A DNA stretch of 64,000 nucleotides from Opitutaceae bacterium (GCA_028284385.1 JANQRT010000073.1:62001-126000); one strand, 5' to 3'. Numbered from the stretch's first letter, positions 37,265 through 46,574 are shown. Translations and numbers: made by a program. Notes: generated from the sequence alone by a model not told the origin.

Positions 37265-38308
37265 CTATGGCCTTTTACTGAGATAAATAAAGCCGTTCTC
37301 TTTTCGGGAAACGACGTCGTTCGTCGCCTCGATCAGACGCACGAACCCCTCTAGCTTATTGGATCGGAAAGTCACATCGATTCTCAGGTCTTCAAGGTCG
37401 CCATCAATGATTGCTAATTGGGTATCATTGTGAGCGTTAAACGCTTCGACGACCTCTCGTAAAGGCGTGTTTGAGAATCTGAGCGTGACTGGCTTCCAAG
37501 CAAGCGCCTGGTCCACATCTTCCACCGAAATAGAGAAAACGCGCGTATCCATTATTTTGGCATCCGATTGTATCGTCGCCTTTTGATTAACAGACACCTC
37601 CTGAAAGGATTCCTGAACGCCGCCGGCTAAGGAGCGAGCATCTGAAAGCGCCACATCCTGTAGTCCGACCTGAACCAGCCCCTCAGTAACAAGCACCTCC
37701 ACCGAATCGGGAAACAGCTTAACATTAAACTGTGTACCCACGGCCTGAATCTGGCTACCCTGGGCGACGACATTGAACGGACGAACCGCATCCTTGGCGA
37801 CAGTAAAATAGATCTCCCCGCGGTTCACCCAGAAATCCCGGCTCGTGGGAGTGTAGCGGTATTCTACTTCCGTATCTTCATTCAACTCCATGATAGATCC
37901 ATCCGGTAACTCGTAGTAATCAGAGATCGAAGAGTCCACTATTCGAGACTCAACTGCGATCGCGGGAGCCGCATTCCTGAATGTCGACAGCGCAAAGAAA
38001 AAGCCGATCGCGAGAACAGCAGCAGCGCCGACCCAGGCCAGACGCTTGGACAGGCTCGCCATTTTCGATGGGGAAGTTGATGAAAGGGGATCGAGCTCCA
38101 TGGCTAAATCGTTTTGCAACCCCTTCAGAGCATCGAGCCTGTCCCAAGTATCCTGATACTGTTGAGCTAACGCTTTACCTTCAGGATCCCCCTCTTTCCA
38201 ATCGATAAAACGGGCTTCCTCGTCTGCAGTCATCCCTTGATCGCCTCTCAAAACCCAGTCTGCCGCGATCTCCTTTTTCCTTTCTGTCTTTCGGTTCGGA
38301 AACTTCAT
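37265..38308 (-). CDS. FecR-family anti-sigma/signal-transducing membrane protein (module 3)
   Basis: 347 residues. The N-terminal cytoplasmic domain contains AADWVLRGDQGMTADEE. A transmembrane helix follows at about 90-110 (LAWVGAAAVLAIGFFFALST). The periplasmic FecR domain has RPFNVVAQGSQIQAVGTQFN, and the C-terminus is an STN-like domain with FSNTPLREVVEAFNAHNDTQ. It begins 3 bp after the sigma stop, so it is co-transcribed. Expected to hold the sigma factor inactive or to activate it when the receptor binds its ligand. Confidence 0.92.
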   Translation of the reverse strand: MKFPNRKTERKKEIAADWVLRGDQGMTADEEARFIDWKEGDPEGKALAQQYQDTWDRLDALKGLQNDLAMELDPLSSTSPSKMASLSKRLAWVGAAAVLAIGFFFALSTFRNAAPAIAVESRIVDSSISDYYELPDGSIMELNEDTEVEYRYTPTSRDFWVNRGEIYFTVAKDAVRPFNVVAQGSQIQAVGTQFNVKLFPDSVEVLVTEGLVQVGLQDVALSDARSLAGGVQESFQEVSVNQKATIQSDAKIMDTRVFSISVEDVDQALAWKPVTLRFSNTPLREVVEAFNAHNDTQLAIIDGDLEDLRIDVTFRSNKLEGFVRLIEATNDVVSRKENGFIYLSKRP

Positions 38309-38311
38309 CGA

Positions 38312-38881
38312 CTACTTGATTGGGCGTATTTTATCCGATTTCCGTTCAATATATTCCGCGCATTTCCTGAGTCCTATATTCATCTGAGCCGATATCGTGC
38401 GTTCGGATATGTTCAGGCGCGCGGCGATCTCCTTATAGGAAAGGTCCTCCACTTTTCTAAGTATAAAAATCTCGCGGCAACGTTTAGGCAACGAACGAAT
38501 CGCCTCCTTCAATAGCTCCATCTCCTGGTTACGTTCCGCAATCTCGTTGGGAGCTTGGTCCTCGTTTAAGGCAAGGTCCTCTTCACTCTCGTTCAGCGGA
38601 TCCGCTAAACGGATGTGGGAATCGCGCAGAAAGTCGCACGCGATGTTACGAGCAGTCTGATACAAGTAAGATTTTGGATACGTTATTAGTCGTTTCTCGT
38701 GAGCCTTTAGTATCCGCATGTACGATTCCTGCAAAACGTCATCCAGACCCGCCCCTAGTGGAAATTGTCGCTCGAGCCATAACCGGAGAGAAGGCTCCAG
38801 CGGCTTGATAACCTCGTTAAACCAAACGCCAGCGTTAGAAATGCTCAATCGATTATCCTTACGGGGCAGTTCGTTTCTCAT
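38312..38881 (-). CDS. ECF sigma-70 factor, FecI-like (module 3)
   Basis: About 189 residues from MRNELPRKDNRLS (38881). The frame is open for 17 more codons upstream, but the shorter form fits the family length better. Region 2: GAGLDDVLQESYMRILKAHE and ARNIACDFLRDSH. Region 4: SLPKRCREIFILRKVEDLSY and the helix-turn-helix KEIAARLNISERTISAQ. First gene of the module-3 cluster, divergent from the FG-GAP gene with about 610 bp between them. Confidence 0.92.
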   Translation of the reverse strand: MRNELPRKDNRLSISNAGVWFNEVIKPLEPSLRLWLERQFPLGAGLDDVLQESYMRILKAHEKRLITYPKSYLYQTARNIACDFLRDSHIRLADPLNESEEDLALNEDQAPNEIAERNQEMELLKEAIRSLPKRCREIFILRKVEDLSYKEIAARLNISERTISAQMNIGLRKCAEYIERKSDKIRPIK

Positions 38882-39493
38882 CGAAAAGATGGGGGCAGGT
38901 GTGAAAATCGATCCATACGCAACGAACTGCAATTAAAATCGGCAAACGATCGCCCTCTCGCGTATTCATAAACGGATCTACGCTGTCGCACAGACTTATA
39001 TCGATTTCTCCGGACTAATCAAAGGAACCCAAGCAGCTAGCGAGATTTATGGCTGCTAATGCGCATAATGATCGCATCAAAATAAGGGATCTCTTGTAGC
39101 TATCGTTTCGATTGCGGGAAAGAACTCGGAGGGTAGCGAACTCACAACGGTTGCGCTGAGCAAGCGCTTGTGCTTGCAGCCTAAACGCTCATCCCATACG
39201 AGTGTGAGAAACGCGTTTCGGATAGACGCTCGTGACGATGTTATTGTCGCCCCAAGAGAATTGAAAATGGGGGTAGAAATTGAAGATTGCCTTCAAACGT
39301 TTCCAGCCAGGCAAAAGGTTCCTATGCACGGAGTTGCAGTAGGCGTAGCAGTGTCGGAAATCGCAACCAGAGCAAGGCTTACGGTAGCTGAGTTCGCCAT
39401 GGTCTGGGGATCAAGTCGTCCGACTACCATAGTTGCAGTATCTCATGCGAGAAGCGAACAGAGACTCAAGAGGAGTATAAGTCTTTATCAGTT
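38882..39493. other. Long divergent intergenic region
   Basis: 612 bp between the sigma gene and the FG-GAP gene. It contains an AACGGTT-centred operator candidate (39143-39155) followed closely by the perfect 10-bp palindrome CAAGCGCTTG (39161-39170). A 131-codon plus-strand frame (39168-39563) overlaps the start of the next gene and has no recognisable features, so I do not call it. Confidence 0.4.
39143..39155. promoter_or_regulatory. Candidate LacI-type operator, AAC-S-GTT class
   Basis: CACAACGGTTGCG is an odd-centred palindrome with one mismatched pair, sharing ACGGTTGC with the site at 26038. It lies about 340 bp before the annotated FG-GAP start, which is far for a repressor site, so the link to that gene is uncertain. 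Confidence 0.3.
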
Positions 39494-42400
39494 ATGTGTT
39501 CCCAAAATCTTAGAGAAAGAAAACCATTGTTTCGACAGACTTTCACAATCTCGATCGCCATAATCAACCTGCTTTCCGTTTTCGCCCAAGCCGCACGAAA
39601 ACCCGATGGAGCGAAGAACACACCCTTGTTTGAATTGCAGGACCCTAATCAGACTAGGCTTGTTTTCTCCAACGACCTCCCAGTGAACGTGGTCCTGAAT
39701 ATCATGAACTACGAGTATTATTATAACGGAGGCGGAGTTGCTGTGGGGGATATAGACAATGACGGGCTTCCAGACATCTATCTAACCGCCAACATTGAAT
39801 CCAACCGTCTCTTCCGCAACCTGGGAAACCTGTATTTCGAGGACATCACGGAAACTTCGGAAACAGGCGGCGGACGCAACTGGACCACGGGAACAACGAT
39901 GGCCGATGTCAATGCGGACGGCTGGCTGGATATTTATGTATGCCAGTCTGGACCATTGGACGAGGAGGCACGGCGAAACCTGCTCTTTCTAAATAACCGG
40001 GACGGAACCTTCACCAAAAGCGCTGCGGAATACGGTCTGGATTCGGCAGCTTATTCCACCCAGGCCTTGTTTTTCGATATGGATCGGGACAACGACCTCG
40101 ATATGTTCCTGCTGAACCACAATGTGGAGTGGCTGACTCTCGAAGGTTTGCCCGAAATCAGGCAGGTCGTAGATCCGCGGGCCGGGGACCAGCTCTTCCG
40201 CAACAATGGCGGCTCTTTCACCGATATTTCCGGCCAGGCTGGCATCCTACGCAACGCCCTGGGATTCGGTCTGGGGGTCGCGGCCGGGGATTTAAATGGG
40301 GATAGCTGGCCGGATCTGTATGTCGCCAACGACTACGCCGAGCCAGACTATTTGTATTTGAATAATCAGGACGGAACCTTTCGCGAGGTCAATCTCCAGG
40401 CGACCAACCATATCTCCAATTTCGGCATGGGCGTGGATATTGCCGACTACAACAATGATGGGCTTCCGGACATTGTGGTGGGCGATATGATGGCGGAGGA
40501 TCACTACCGGGCGAAGACCAACATGGCTAGCATGTCTTCCGCGAATTTCTACCACAACGTCCGCATGGGGCTCCATCACCAGTACATGCTGAACACCTTG
40601 CAATTGAATCGCGGCAAGGAGCGCTTCAGCGAGGTTGCCCAGCTGGCGGGGATCGCCAAGACCGACTGGAGCTGGGCATTGCTTTTAGCGGATTTCGACA
40701 ATGACGGCTGGAAAGACCTCTACGTGAGTAATGGTTTCCGCCGGGAGCATGCCAATAACGATTTCTCTATCTGGTACGAATCGCAGGAAAAGGAAATCCT
40801 GGCCGCCCAAAAGGCCGGAAACCTGAAACGTGCCGCCAAGCTAATGGAGGAAGCGCTGCAGCGCATGGTCGAGGGGAAATTGCCGAACTACATGTTCCAG
40901 AATCAGAAGGATCTGACCTTTGCCAAAATGGGCGAAAAATGGGGTCTCGCGATCGACTCGTTTTCCAACGGGGCGGCTTATGCCGACCTGGATCGCGACG
41001 GGGATCTCGACCTGGTGGTTAACAATATCGATCAGCCGGCTTTCCTCCTGAAAAATCTTGCCAGCGAAAGACGCCCGGGGCGTTTCCTGCGAGTCAACTT
41101 CAAGGGGCCGGAAGCAAATCCATTTGGCATCGGGGCCAAGGTCACGCTGCGGAACGGGGATTTTCTCCAGGTTCAGGAAAACTATCCCACCCGCGGCTAC
41201 CAATCTTCTGTTCCGCCCGAGCTCCATTTCGGAATGCCCTCCGAACAGCCGGTTTCGCTGGAGGTGGTCTGGCCCGATGGACGTCACCAATCGATGGCAA
41301 CCGTAAAGCCTGGTCAAGCGCTGACCATTCGCTACGACGAAAGCGAATCGGCAGGAGCTCCCAGAAAAGAGCAGCCAGCCTACCTCTTCAATGATGTGAC
41401 GGACGCTCGCGGAATCGATTTTCGGCACCGGGAAAATCCCAGCAACGATTTTGTCAGGGAGACCCTACTGCCCCACATGATGTCTCGCTTTGGTCCCGCT
41501 CTTGCCGTGGCGGACGTTAACGGGGATGGCCTCGAGGATTTCTATGTCGGGGGCGCCTCCGGACAGTCCGGCGCCCTGTTTCTGCAGGAGGAAAACGGAG
41601 GCTTTATCCGCGGTCCAAGAGATGCTTTCGCCGCCCATATCGGGCATGAGGATGTCGGAGCCGCCTTTCTCGACACAGACAATGACGGCGATCAGGACCT
41701 CTATGTGGCCAGTGGCGGCAACGAATTTCCGCCGGGAAATAAATATCTCGAGGACCGGCTTTACCTGAACGATGGACAGGGCCGTTTCTCTTTCGCTCAA
41801 GGCCATGTACTCGCGAGCAACGGCAGCAATAGCGTAGTGGCTCCATTCGACTACGATGGAGACGGCGACACCGACTTGTTTGTCGGAGGCCGAGTCCTCC
41901 CGCAGCAGTATCCGCTGCCTGCCAAGAGCTATCTTCTGAAAAACGAGGGCGGCGCCTTCCGCGATGTCTCGTCCACGGACGCAAGAGGATTCAACAAACT
42001 CGGACTGGTTACCGCGGCCACGTGGGCGGACATGGATATGGATGGGCGCAAAGACCTTGTGGTCACCGGCGAATGGATGCCTCTAACCATTTTCCGCAAC
42101 ACGGGTGAGCGCCTCGAAAAAATGGATACACCCACTCTCGAAACAGCCACCGGATGGTGGTTCAGCCTAGCGGCGCGCGATTTCGACCGGGATGGCGACA
42201 TGGATTTCATTGCCGGCAATCTGGGATTGAACTACAAATACAAGGCCTCGCCAGAAGCCCCCTTCTGGGTACACGCCGACGACTTCGATGGGACCGGCTC
42301 GCTCGATATTGTCCTCAGTTATACCAAACAGGGGACCGAGTGGCCGCTGCGAGGCCGCGAGTGCTCCTCCGTCCAGATGCCCTTCATAGAGCAGAAATTT

Positions 42401-42862
42401 CAAACCTTCCATGAATTCGGACTGGCGAATCTGGTCGATATCTACGGCCAAGACGAGTTAGATAATTCGGCCAGCTACAAATCCACCCGGTTTTCGCACG
42501 CCCTGGTCGAGAATCTCGGGCAAGGAAGTTTTCGTTTTCATGATTTGCCGATACTGTCGCAGATCTCGACGCTCAACGGGATCGTTATTGGCGACTTCAA
42601 TAAAGACGGCCTTGACGATCTTGTAGTGGCAGGAAACCTACACACGTCGGAGGTAGAAACAGTGCGCGCCGATGCCTCCTACGGCCTGTTACTCGTCGGC
42701 TCAGGGGGGATGCAGTTCGAGCCCGTACCTGCTAATGAAAGCGGACTTCTGATCGATGGCGATGTTAAGGCCTTACAAGAAATCCGGCTCACGGACGGAA
42801 GTCTGGGAATTCTCGCCGCAGTAAACGACGACCGGCTACGGCTGATTAAAGTAGCCCGCTGA
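39494..42862 (+). CDS. Large exported FG-GAP/VCBS repeat protein with ASPIC/UnbV domain
   Basis: 1122 residues, exported (hydrophobic segment at about 16-31, ending FAQA). I count about 14 calcium-loop motifs of the type DxDxDGxxD, such as GDIDNDGLPDIYL, ADVNADGWLDIYV, ADFDNDGWKDLYV and FDYDGDGDTDLFV, spread over the whole length and forming beta-propellers. An ASPIC/UnbV domain (about 540-613, with GIGAKVTLRNGDFLQVQENY and VVWPDG) divides two propeller regions, as in CRTAC1-like bacterial proteins. Such proteins are cell-surface or periplasmic and are often encoded near glycan genes, but their biochemical role is not established. It stands alone, with no close operon partner. Confidence 0.88.
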   Translation: MCSQNLRERKPLFRQTFTISIAIINLLSVFAQAARKPDGAKNTPLFELQDPNQTRLVFSNDLPVNVVLNIMNYEYYYNGGGVAVGDIDNDGLPDIYLTANIESNRLFRNLGNLYFEDITETSETGGGRNWTTGTTMADVNADGWLDIYVCQSGPLDEEARRNLLFLNNRDGTFTKSAAEYGLDSAAYSTQALFFDMDRDNDLDMFLLNHNVEWLTLEGLPEIRQVVDPRAGDQLFRNNGGSFTDISGQAGILRNALGFGLGVAAGDLNGDSWPDLYVANDYAEPDYLYLNNQDGTFREVNLQATNHISNFGMGVDIADYNNDGLPDIVVGDMMAEDHYRAKTNMASMSSANFYHNVRMGLHHQYMLNTLQLNRGKERFSEVAQLAGIAKTDWSWALLLADFDNDGWKDLYVSNGFRREHANNDFSIWYESQEKEILAAQKAGNLKRAAKLMEEALQRMVEGKLPNYMFQNQKDLTFAKMGEKWGLAIDSFSNGAAYADLDRDGDLDLVVNNIDQPAFLLKNLASERRPGRFLRVNFKGPEANPFGIGAKVTLRNGDFLQVQENYPTRGYQSSVPPELHFGMPSEQPVSLEVVWPDGRHQSMATVKPGQALTIRYDESESAGAPRKEQPAYLFNDVTDARGIDFRHRENPSNDFVRETLLPHMMSRFGPALAVADVNGDGLEDFYVGGASGQSGALFLQEENGGFIRGPRDAFAAHIGHEDVGAAFLDTDNDGDQDLYVASGGNEFPPGNKYLEDRLYLNDGQGRFSFAQGHVLASNGSNSVVAPFDYDGDGDTDLFVGGRVLPQQYPLPAKSYLLKNEGGAFRDVSSTDARGFNKLGLVTAATWADMDMDGRKDLVVTGEWMPLTIFRNTGERLEKMDTPTLETATGWWFSLAARDFDRDGDMDFIAGNLGLNYKYKASPEAPFWVHADDFDGTGSLDIVLSYTKQGTEWPLRGRECSSVQMPFIEQKFQTFHEFGLANLVDIYGQDELDNSASYKSTRFSHALVENLGQGSFRFHDLPILSQISTLNGIVIGDFNKDGLDDLVVAGNLHTSEVETVRADASYGLLLVGSGGMQFEPVPANESGLLIDGDVKALQEIRLTDGSLGILAAVNDDRLRLIKVAR

Positions 42863-43075
42863 TCCTTGGGAAGAAATGCGGACCTTCATGACCACCCTGG
42901 CAAGCGAGAAATGGGTCCTCGACAGCAAATGAAAGACGAAGGTCATAGTCTTCAAAGAAAACATGATTCGTAACGATGAGAACGGGAAAGTCACGCGGGT
43001 TTGGAAGCAACCCAGAATGGTGGGACGGTATATCGCGACACAAAAGATTCCTTTGAGACTCATGCAGAAACCTAC

Positions 43076-44452
43076 TCAATTTCTGGACCTGTAGAGCTCT
43101 CCTAGCAGACGGCGATTGGTTTCCTCAACGAATTCAACCAGCTTCTCGTAAGGTTTTCCTTCACGGTCGAGGAGGCCCTGCTTTAACAGCGTTCTCAAGG
43201 GGTCGTAGCGGCTCTTGTACTGGCAACGCTGATATCCGACAATATAGGGCTCCGCTGCAGTCTGCTCCAAATACTCTCTATAATGCTCGCCTGCCTTTTC
43301 TTCCGTTTCGAACTGATGCCAGAGCGTTCTCGGATAACCGGGTGTGGGAAACGTGCAGGCATGGTCGCAGATAAACGCCGGCTTTCCAGTCAGTTCGTAA
43401 AGACGCTTCCAATACGATTGATTGAACTCCGATTCGTCAGGGCCTTGTCCTACATCCGGTCCCTTTGTCGGGCCTGGCTGCACAGAAATGACATCGGTAT
43501 ATTCGCCAGCGATCCTGATGATCTCGTCGTTATGATCGTGCATCTTAAACCTTTCGCTCAGGACCAGCTTGTCCGGATCGTGCCGATCGAAGGCTCCGCG
43601 AGTCAGCTGATAGATCCTTCGGACGATTTCCAAAAGGAAAGCCTCGTCATCCGCGCGAATGAGCGGACGAGCCAATTCAATTCCGAAAAAGTCGTAGGCT
43701 AAAAGCGCTTCGAACGAACCCACGTGCGGGAGACGATAGGCGGACCGAAAGGTATTGAGGTCGTTGTCGTACCGCTCTCTCAGGAATGCCACATAACGCT
43801 GTTTCCCTTTGGCGGAAGCATCCAATTCTCGGGTGAAGCTTACCCAATCACTGCCTCTGCGATTACGGGTAATGTCTAGATGGTACCTGGGCGTGTCTGT
43901 AAGGGAATAACCAATCACCAGCGGATTATCCCGGCAGCGCTCAGCTACTTCTTGCACCGCCTTTTCGACTCGATCCGTGTAAGCATCGCTGAACACATCG
44001 GTAAATTTGAAATCCCCCGCAGGCATCCAGTGCCTCGCATCGTGCAAGGAAACCCCGGCAAAGCTCGGCATCCGTTGTTCCAGCCAATACGGAGGATTAT
44101 GGCCTGCCGTGTTGAACCCCCAATTTTCTAGGTCACCGGCTACCTTCCGCCTGGATTTCTCCGTATCCGCTCCCGGCAGATGGTTGATCCCCAAGGCGTA
44201 AAAAGCGTTGCCCTCCGGCGTGATAAACCAAAACCGGCCATCGACTTTATCGACATGCCACTCCCCGGTTTCTTTCCCTTTGATGGCCACAGTTCCTCCG
44301 TACCTATCCAGCCTTTGACCGTAGCCTTGCGCAACCAGGCACAACATGACCACCGACAGGGCAATCCCTCGTTTACCGAAGCTCAGAAGAGCGCGCCGCG
44401 CATTGATTGTTCGGCACAAATATTGCATGCAGCAGGGAAACGGCGCACTCAT
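43076..44452 (-). CDS. Exported agarase-like (GH50-like) protein with altered catalytic residues
   Basis: 458 residues with a signal peptide (GIALSVVMLCLVAQGYGQ); Met9 (44428) is an alternative start. The TIM-barrel layout follows the GH50/agarase-like family as I know it: GRFWFITPEGNAFYALGINH at the start of the barrel, RDNPLVIGYSLTDTPRYHLD at the acid/base strand, DPDKLVLSERFKMHD, EYTDVISVQP, GKPAFICDHACTF at the nucleophile strand, and EPYIVGYQRCQY near the end. Where active members have DNE and GE, this protein has TDT (Thr187) and CD (Asp363). It may therefore be an inactive binding protein or a subfamily with changed chemistry. It is divergent from the IlvD/Edd gene, and an operator palindrome lies 57 bp upstream of its ATG. 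Confidence 0.72.
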   Translation of the reverse strand: MSAPFPCCMQYLCRTINARRALLSFGKRGIALSVVMLCLVAQGYGQRLDRYGGTVAIKGKETGEWHVDKVDGRFWFITPEGNAFYALGINHLPGADTEKSRRKVAGDLENWGFNTAGHNPPYWLEQRMPSFAGVSLHDARHWMPAGDFKFTDVFSDAYTDRVEKAVQEVAERCRDNPLVIGYSLTDTPRYHLDITRNRRGSDWVSFTRELDASAKGKQRYVAFLRERYDNDLNTFRSAYRLPHVGSFEALLAYDFFGIELARPLIRADDEAFLLEIVRRIYQLTRGAFDRHDPDKLVLSERFKMHDHNDEIIRIAGEYTDVISVQPGPTKGPDVGQGPDESEFNQSYWKRLYELTGKPAFICDHACTFPTPGYPRTLWHQFETEEKAGEHYREYLEQTAAEPYIVGYQRCQYKSRYDPLRTLLKQGLLDREGKPYEKLVEFVEETNRRLLGELYRSRN

Positions 44453-44509
44453 AACTTCGGATAACCAACTTCACTCCAGGATGGGTCTAAAGAAGCCCCC
44501 TACTCAACA

Positions 44510-44529
44510 AATTGCAACGAATTGCGAAA
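44510..44529. promoter_or_regulatory. Predicted LacI operator (right-hand regulon)
   Basis: On the minus strand it reads TTTCGCAA-TTCG-TTGCAATT, one of four closely related 20-bp palindromes in this part of the window. It lies between the divergent agarase-like gene (57 bp away) and dehydratase gene (187 bp away) and could control both. The predicted binder is the LacI protein at 59697, whose own promoter carries the same element. Confidence 0.65.
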
Positions 44530-44601
44530 GATGCCGGTCAAGCGCCTGGACCGGAATTGGTACTCTCGAGACTCCAAGAACATCTTTAAACACGATTTAA
44601 G

Positions 44602-44617
44602 TCACAACGAGTTACAG
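44602..44617. promoter_or_regulatory. Possible auxiliary half-operator
   Basis: TCACAA-CGAG-TTACAG shares the half-site TCACAA-CGA with the regulon operators but has a poor second arm. It lies 72 bp downstream of the main site and 99 bp before the dehydratase ATG. Paired sites are common for LacI-type repressors; support here is weak. Confidence 0.3.
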
Positions 44618-44716
44618 GATTATCTGCTCAGATTGATACCGATTGCAGGACAATCTTGGTTTGTTAACTCGCAGTTCACGTCAGTCCCGTTAAACGATCC
44701 TTACGTCTTTTGAATC

Positions 44717-46420
44717 ATGCCCAGAAAAACCTATAAAGATCTCCGCAGCTCCCGATGGTTCGCCGACACGGGAAAGGCGGGATTCATCCACCGCGAACGC
44801 ATTGCCCAAGCCGGCTACAGTCGCGAAGACTACGAAGGTCGCCCAGCCGTCGGCGTGTTTTCAACCTGGTCGGAACTGAACCCTTGCCACATCCACTTTC
44901 GCGAGCGGGCCGAAGATGTGAAACGCGGGATTTGGGCGGCTGGCGGATTCCCGCTCGAAGTCCCCTGCATGTCGCTCGGCGAACCCTACATGAAGCCGAC
45001 CACAATGCTCTATCGCGATCTGCTGGCCATGGAGGTGGAAGAAAACTTGAGAGCGCACCCGTTGGACGGAGTCGTATTGATGGGCGGATGCGACAAGACC
45101 ACCCCCGCGATGCTAATGGGGGCGCTTGCGATGGACTTGCCAACCATCTTCATCCCTTCCGGTCCCATGCTCACCGGCAAGTGGCGAGGCCACACCCTAG
45201 GAAGCGGCACCGACGCCAGCAAATGGCACGACGAACTTAAGGCCGGAAATATCACCGAGGAACAATTCAAGCAGATGGAGACCGCCGGCGCGCGCTCAGC
45301 TGGACACTGCCAGACTATGGGAACAGCCTCCACCATGACCTCCTTGGCAGAAGCGATGGGATTCACCCTTCCCGGCGCTGCATCCATTCCAGCCCCCGAC
45401 TCACGTCACCGCCATATGGCTAGTGACTGCGGCCGCCGCATCGTAGACCTGATCTGGGACGACTTCAAACCCTCCGATTTTATTACGGCCGCATCGTTCC
45501 GCAATGCCATACTGACGCTCCTCGCTCTTGGGGGTTCGACCAACGGCCCGATTCACTTGATCGCCATGGCCAAGCGGGCGGGCATTCCCTTGAAGCTCGA
45601 GGACTTTGACGAACTTGCCGATGCTGTGCCGGTCCTGGCCAACATCAAGCCGACCGGAGATTATCTGATGGAAGACTTTTTCGACGCGGGTGGACTACCC
45701 GCTCTCATGAGTCAGATCGCAGACAAGTTGGATCTGAATTCCCTAACGGTAAACGGGAAGTCGCTAGGAGACAGTCTCAAGGACGCCGAAAACTTCAACG
45801 AGGACGTTATTCGGCCCATCGGCAACCCCGTCTCCCAGCACGGCGGCATCCTTGTGTTGAGGGGCAACCTGGCTCCTGACGGTTGCGTCATTAAGGTGTC
45901 CGCGGCTAGCGAACACTTGTTACGGCACCGTGGAAAAGCCTTCGTCTTCGAAGACCGAGAAGACGCCTTTGCCCGCTTGAATTCGGAAGAGCTGGATATC
46001 GACGAAAACAGCGTCCTGATTTTGCGCAACTGCGGCCCGGTCGGACGCGGCCTACCGGAATGGGGTATGCTGCCTATCCCCGACCGTTTGCTGAAAAAAG
46101 GCGTGCGCGACATGGTCCGCATCTCGGACGCGCGCATGAGCGGCACCCACTTTGGAACGGTCATCCTCCACATCTCCCCGGAAGCCGCCGTTGGTGGACC
46201 GCTCGCCTTGGTTCAGGATGGAGATGAGGTCGAGTTGAACGTGGATAAACGTCGACTCACTCTGCACGTTTCGGACGAGGAACTAGCCAAACGCAAAGAA
46301 TACTGGAAACCCCGTCATCCAGATCCAGAAGGCGCCTGGCGCACGCTCTATGCCAACCGTGTTGGCCAGGCGGATACAGGCGCTTGCATCGATTGCAATT
46401 TCGCGGAGCGCAGCTGCTAG
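44717..46420 (+). CDS. IlvD/Edd-family sugar-acid dehydratase
   Basis: A 567-residue iron-sulfur dehydratase predicted to convert an aldonic (sugar) acid to a 2-keto-3-deoxy acid in the cytoplasm. Cys57 (NPCHIHF), Cys125 (GGCDKTTP) and Cys198 (GHCQTMGTAST) are the expected cluster ligands. SDARMSGTHFGTVILHISPE and AVGGPLALV match the L-arabonate/D-xylonate/D-galactonate-type dehydratases better than branched-chain IlvD. No leucine/isoleucine biosynthesis gene is nearby, whereas two SDR dehydrogenases, a DapA-type lyase and sugar transporters are. Substrate (fuconate, galactonate, arabonate and others) cannot be fixed from sequence. An operator of the right-hand regulon lies in its upstream region. 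Confidence 0.9.
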   Translation: MPRKTYKDLRSSRWFADTGKAGFIHRERIAQAGYSREDYEGRPAVGVFSTWSELNPCHIHFRERAEDVKRGIWAAGGFPLEVPCMSLGEPYMKPTTMLYRDLLAMEVEENLRAHPLDGVVLMGGCDKTTPAMLMGALAMDLPTIFIPSGPMLTGKWRGHTLGSGTDASKWHDELKAGNITEEQFKQMETAGARSAGHCQTMGTASTMTSLAEAMGFTLPGAASIPAPDSRHRHMASDCGRRIVDLIWDDFKPSDFITAASFRNAILTLLALGGSTNGPIHLIAMAKRAGIPLKLEDFDELADAVPVLANIKPTGDYLMEDFFDAGGLPALMSQIADKLDLNSLTVNGKSLGDSLKDAENFNEDVIRPIGNPVSQHGGILVLRGNLAPDGCVIKVSAASEHLLRHRGKAFVFEDREDAFARLNSEELDIDENSVLILRNCGPVGRGLPEWGMLPIPDRLLKKGVRDMVRISDARMSGTHFGTVILHISPEAAVGGPLALVQDGDEVELNVDKRRLTLHVSDEELAKRKEYWKPRHPDPEGAWRTLYANRVGQADTGACIDCNFAERSC

Positions 46421-46432
46421 CAACCTCGACTT

Positions 46433-46488
46433 AGGAGCGGCTTTACGCCGCGAATATTAATATCGAATCGCGACGTAAAGCCGCTCCT
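46433..46488. repeat. REP-like palindromic element
   Basis: Two 21-nt arms, AGGAGCGGCTTTACG plus CCGCGA and their inverted copy, match with one mismatch around a 14-nt AT-rich centre. The AGGAGCGGCTTTACGCCGCGA type is the typical sequence of repetitive extragenic palindromes in Pseudomonas and other Gram-negatives. It sits between the stops of two convergent genes (46420 and 46575), where it could also block transcription from both sides. No REP-associated tyrosine transposase gene is in the window. Confidence 0.8.
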
Positions 46489-46574
46489 ACAATCTGCTAA
46501 ATAACGCAAGCATAAATCCCACTGTCTTCCACCACATCATCGAACCTTTTTCCATTTGGTATTAGCCCCGCTGG

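Noticed and set aside
39168..39563. Plus-strand frame of 131 codons before the FG-GAP gene
   Set aside because: It overlaps the signal-peptide region of the FG-GAP gene, has no recognisable domain, and lies over operator-like palindromes.
44522..44713. Plus-strand frame of 63 codons before the dehydratase
   Set aside because: It begins inside the predicted operator and fills the promoter region; the composition looks random.
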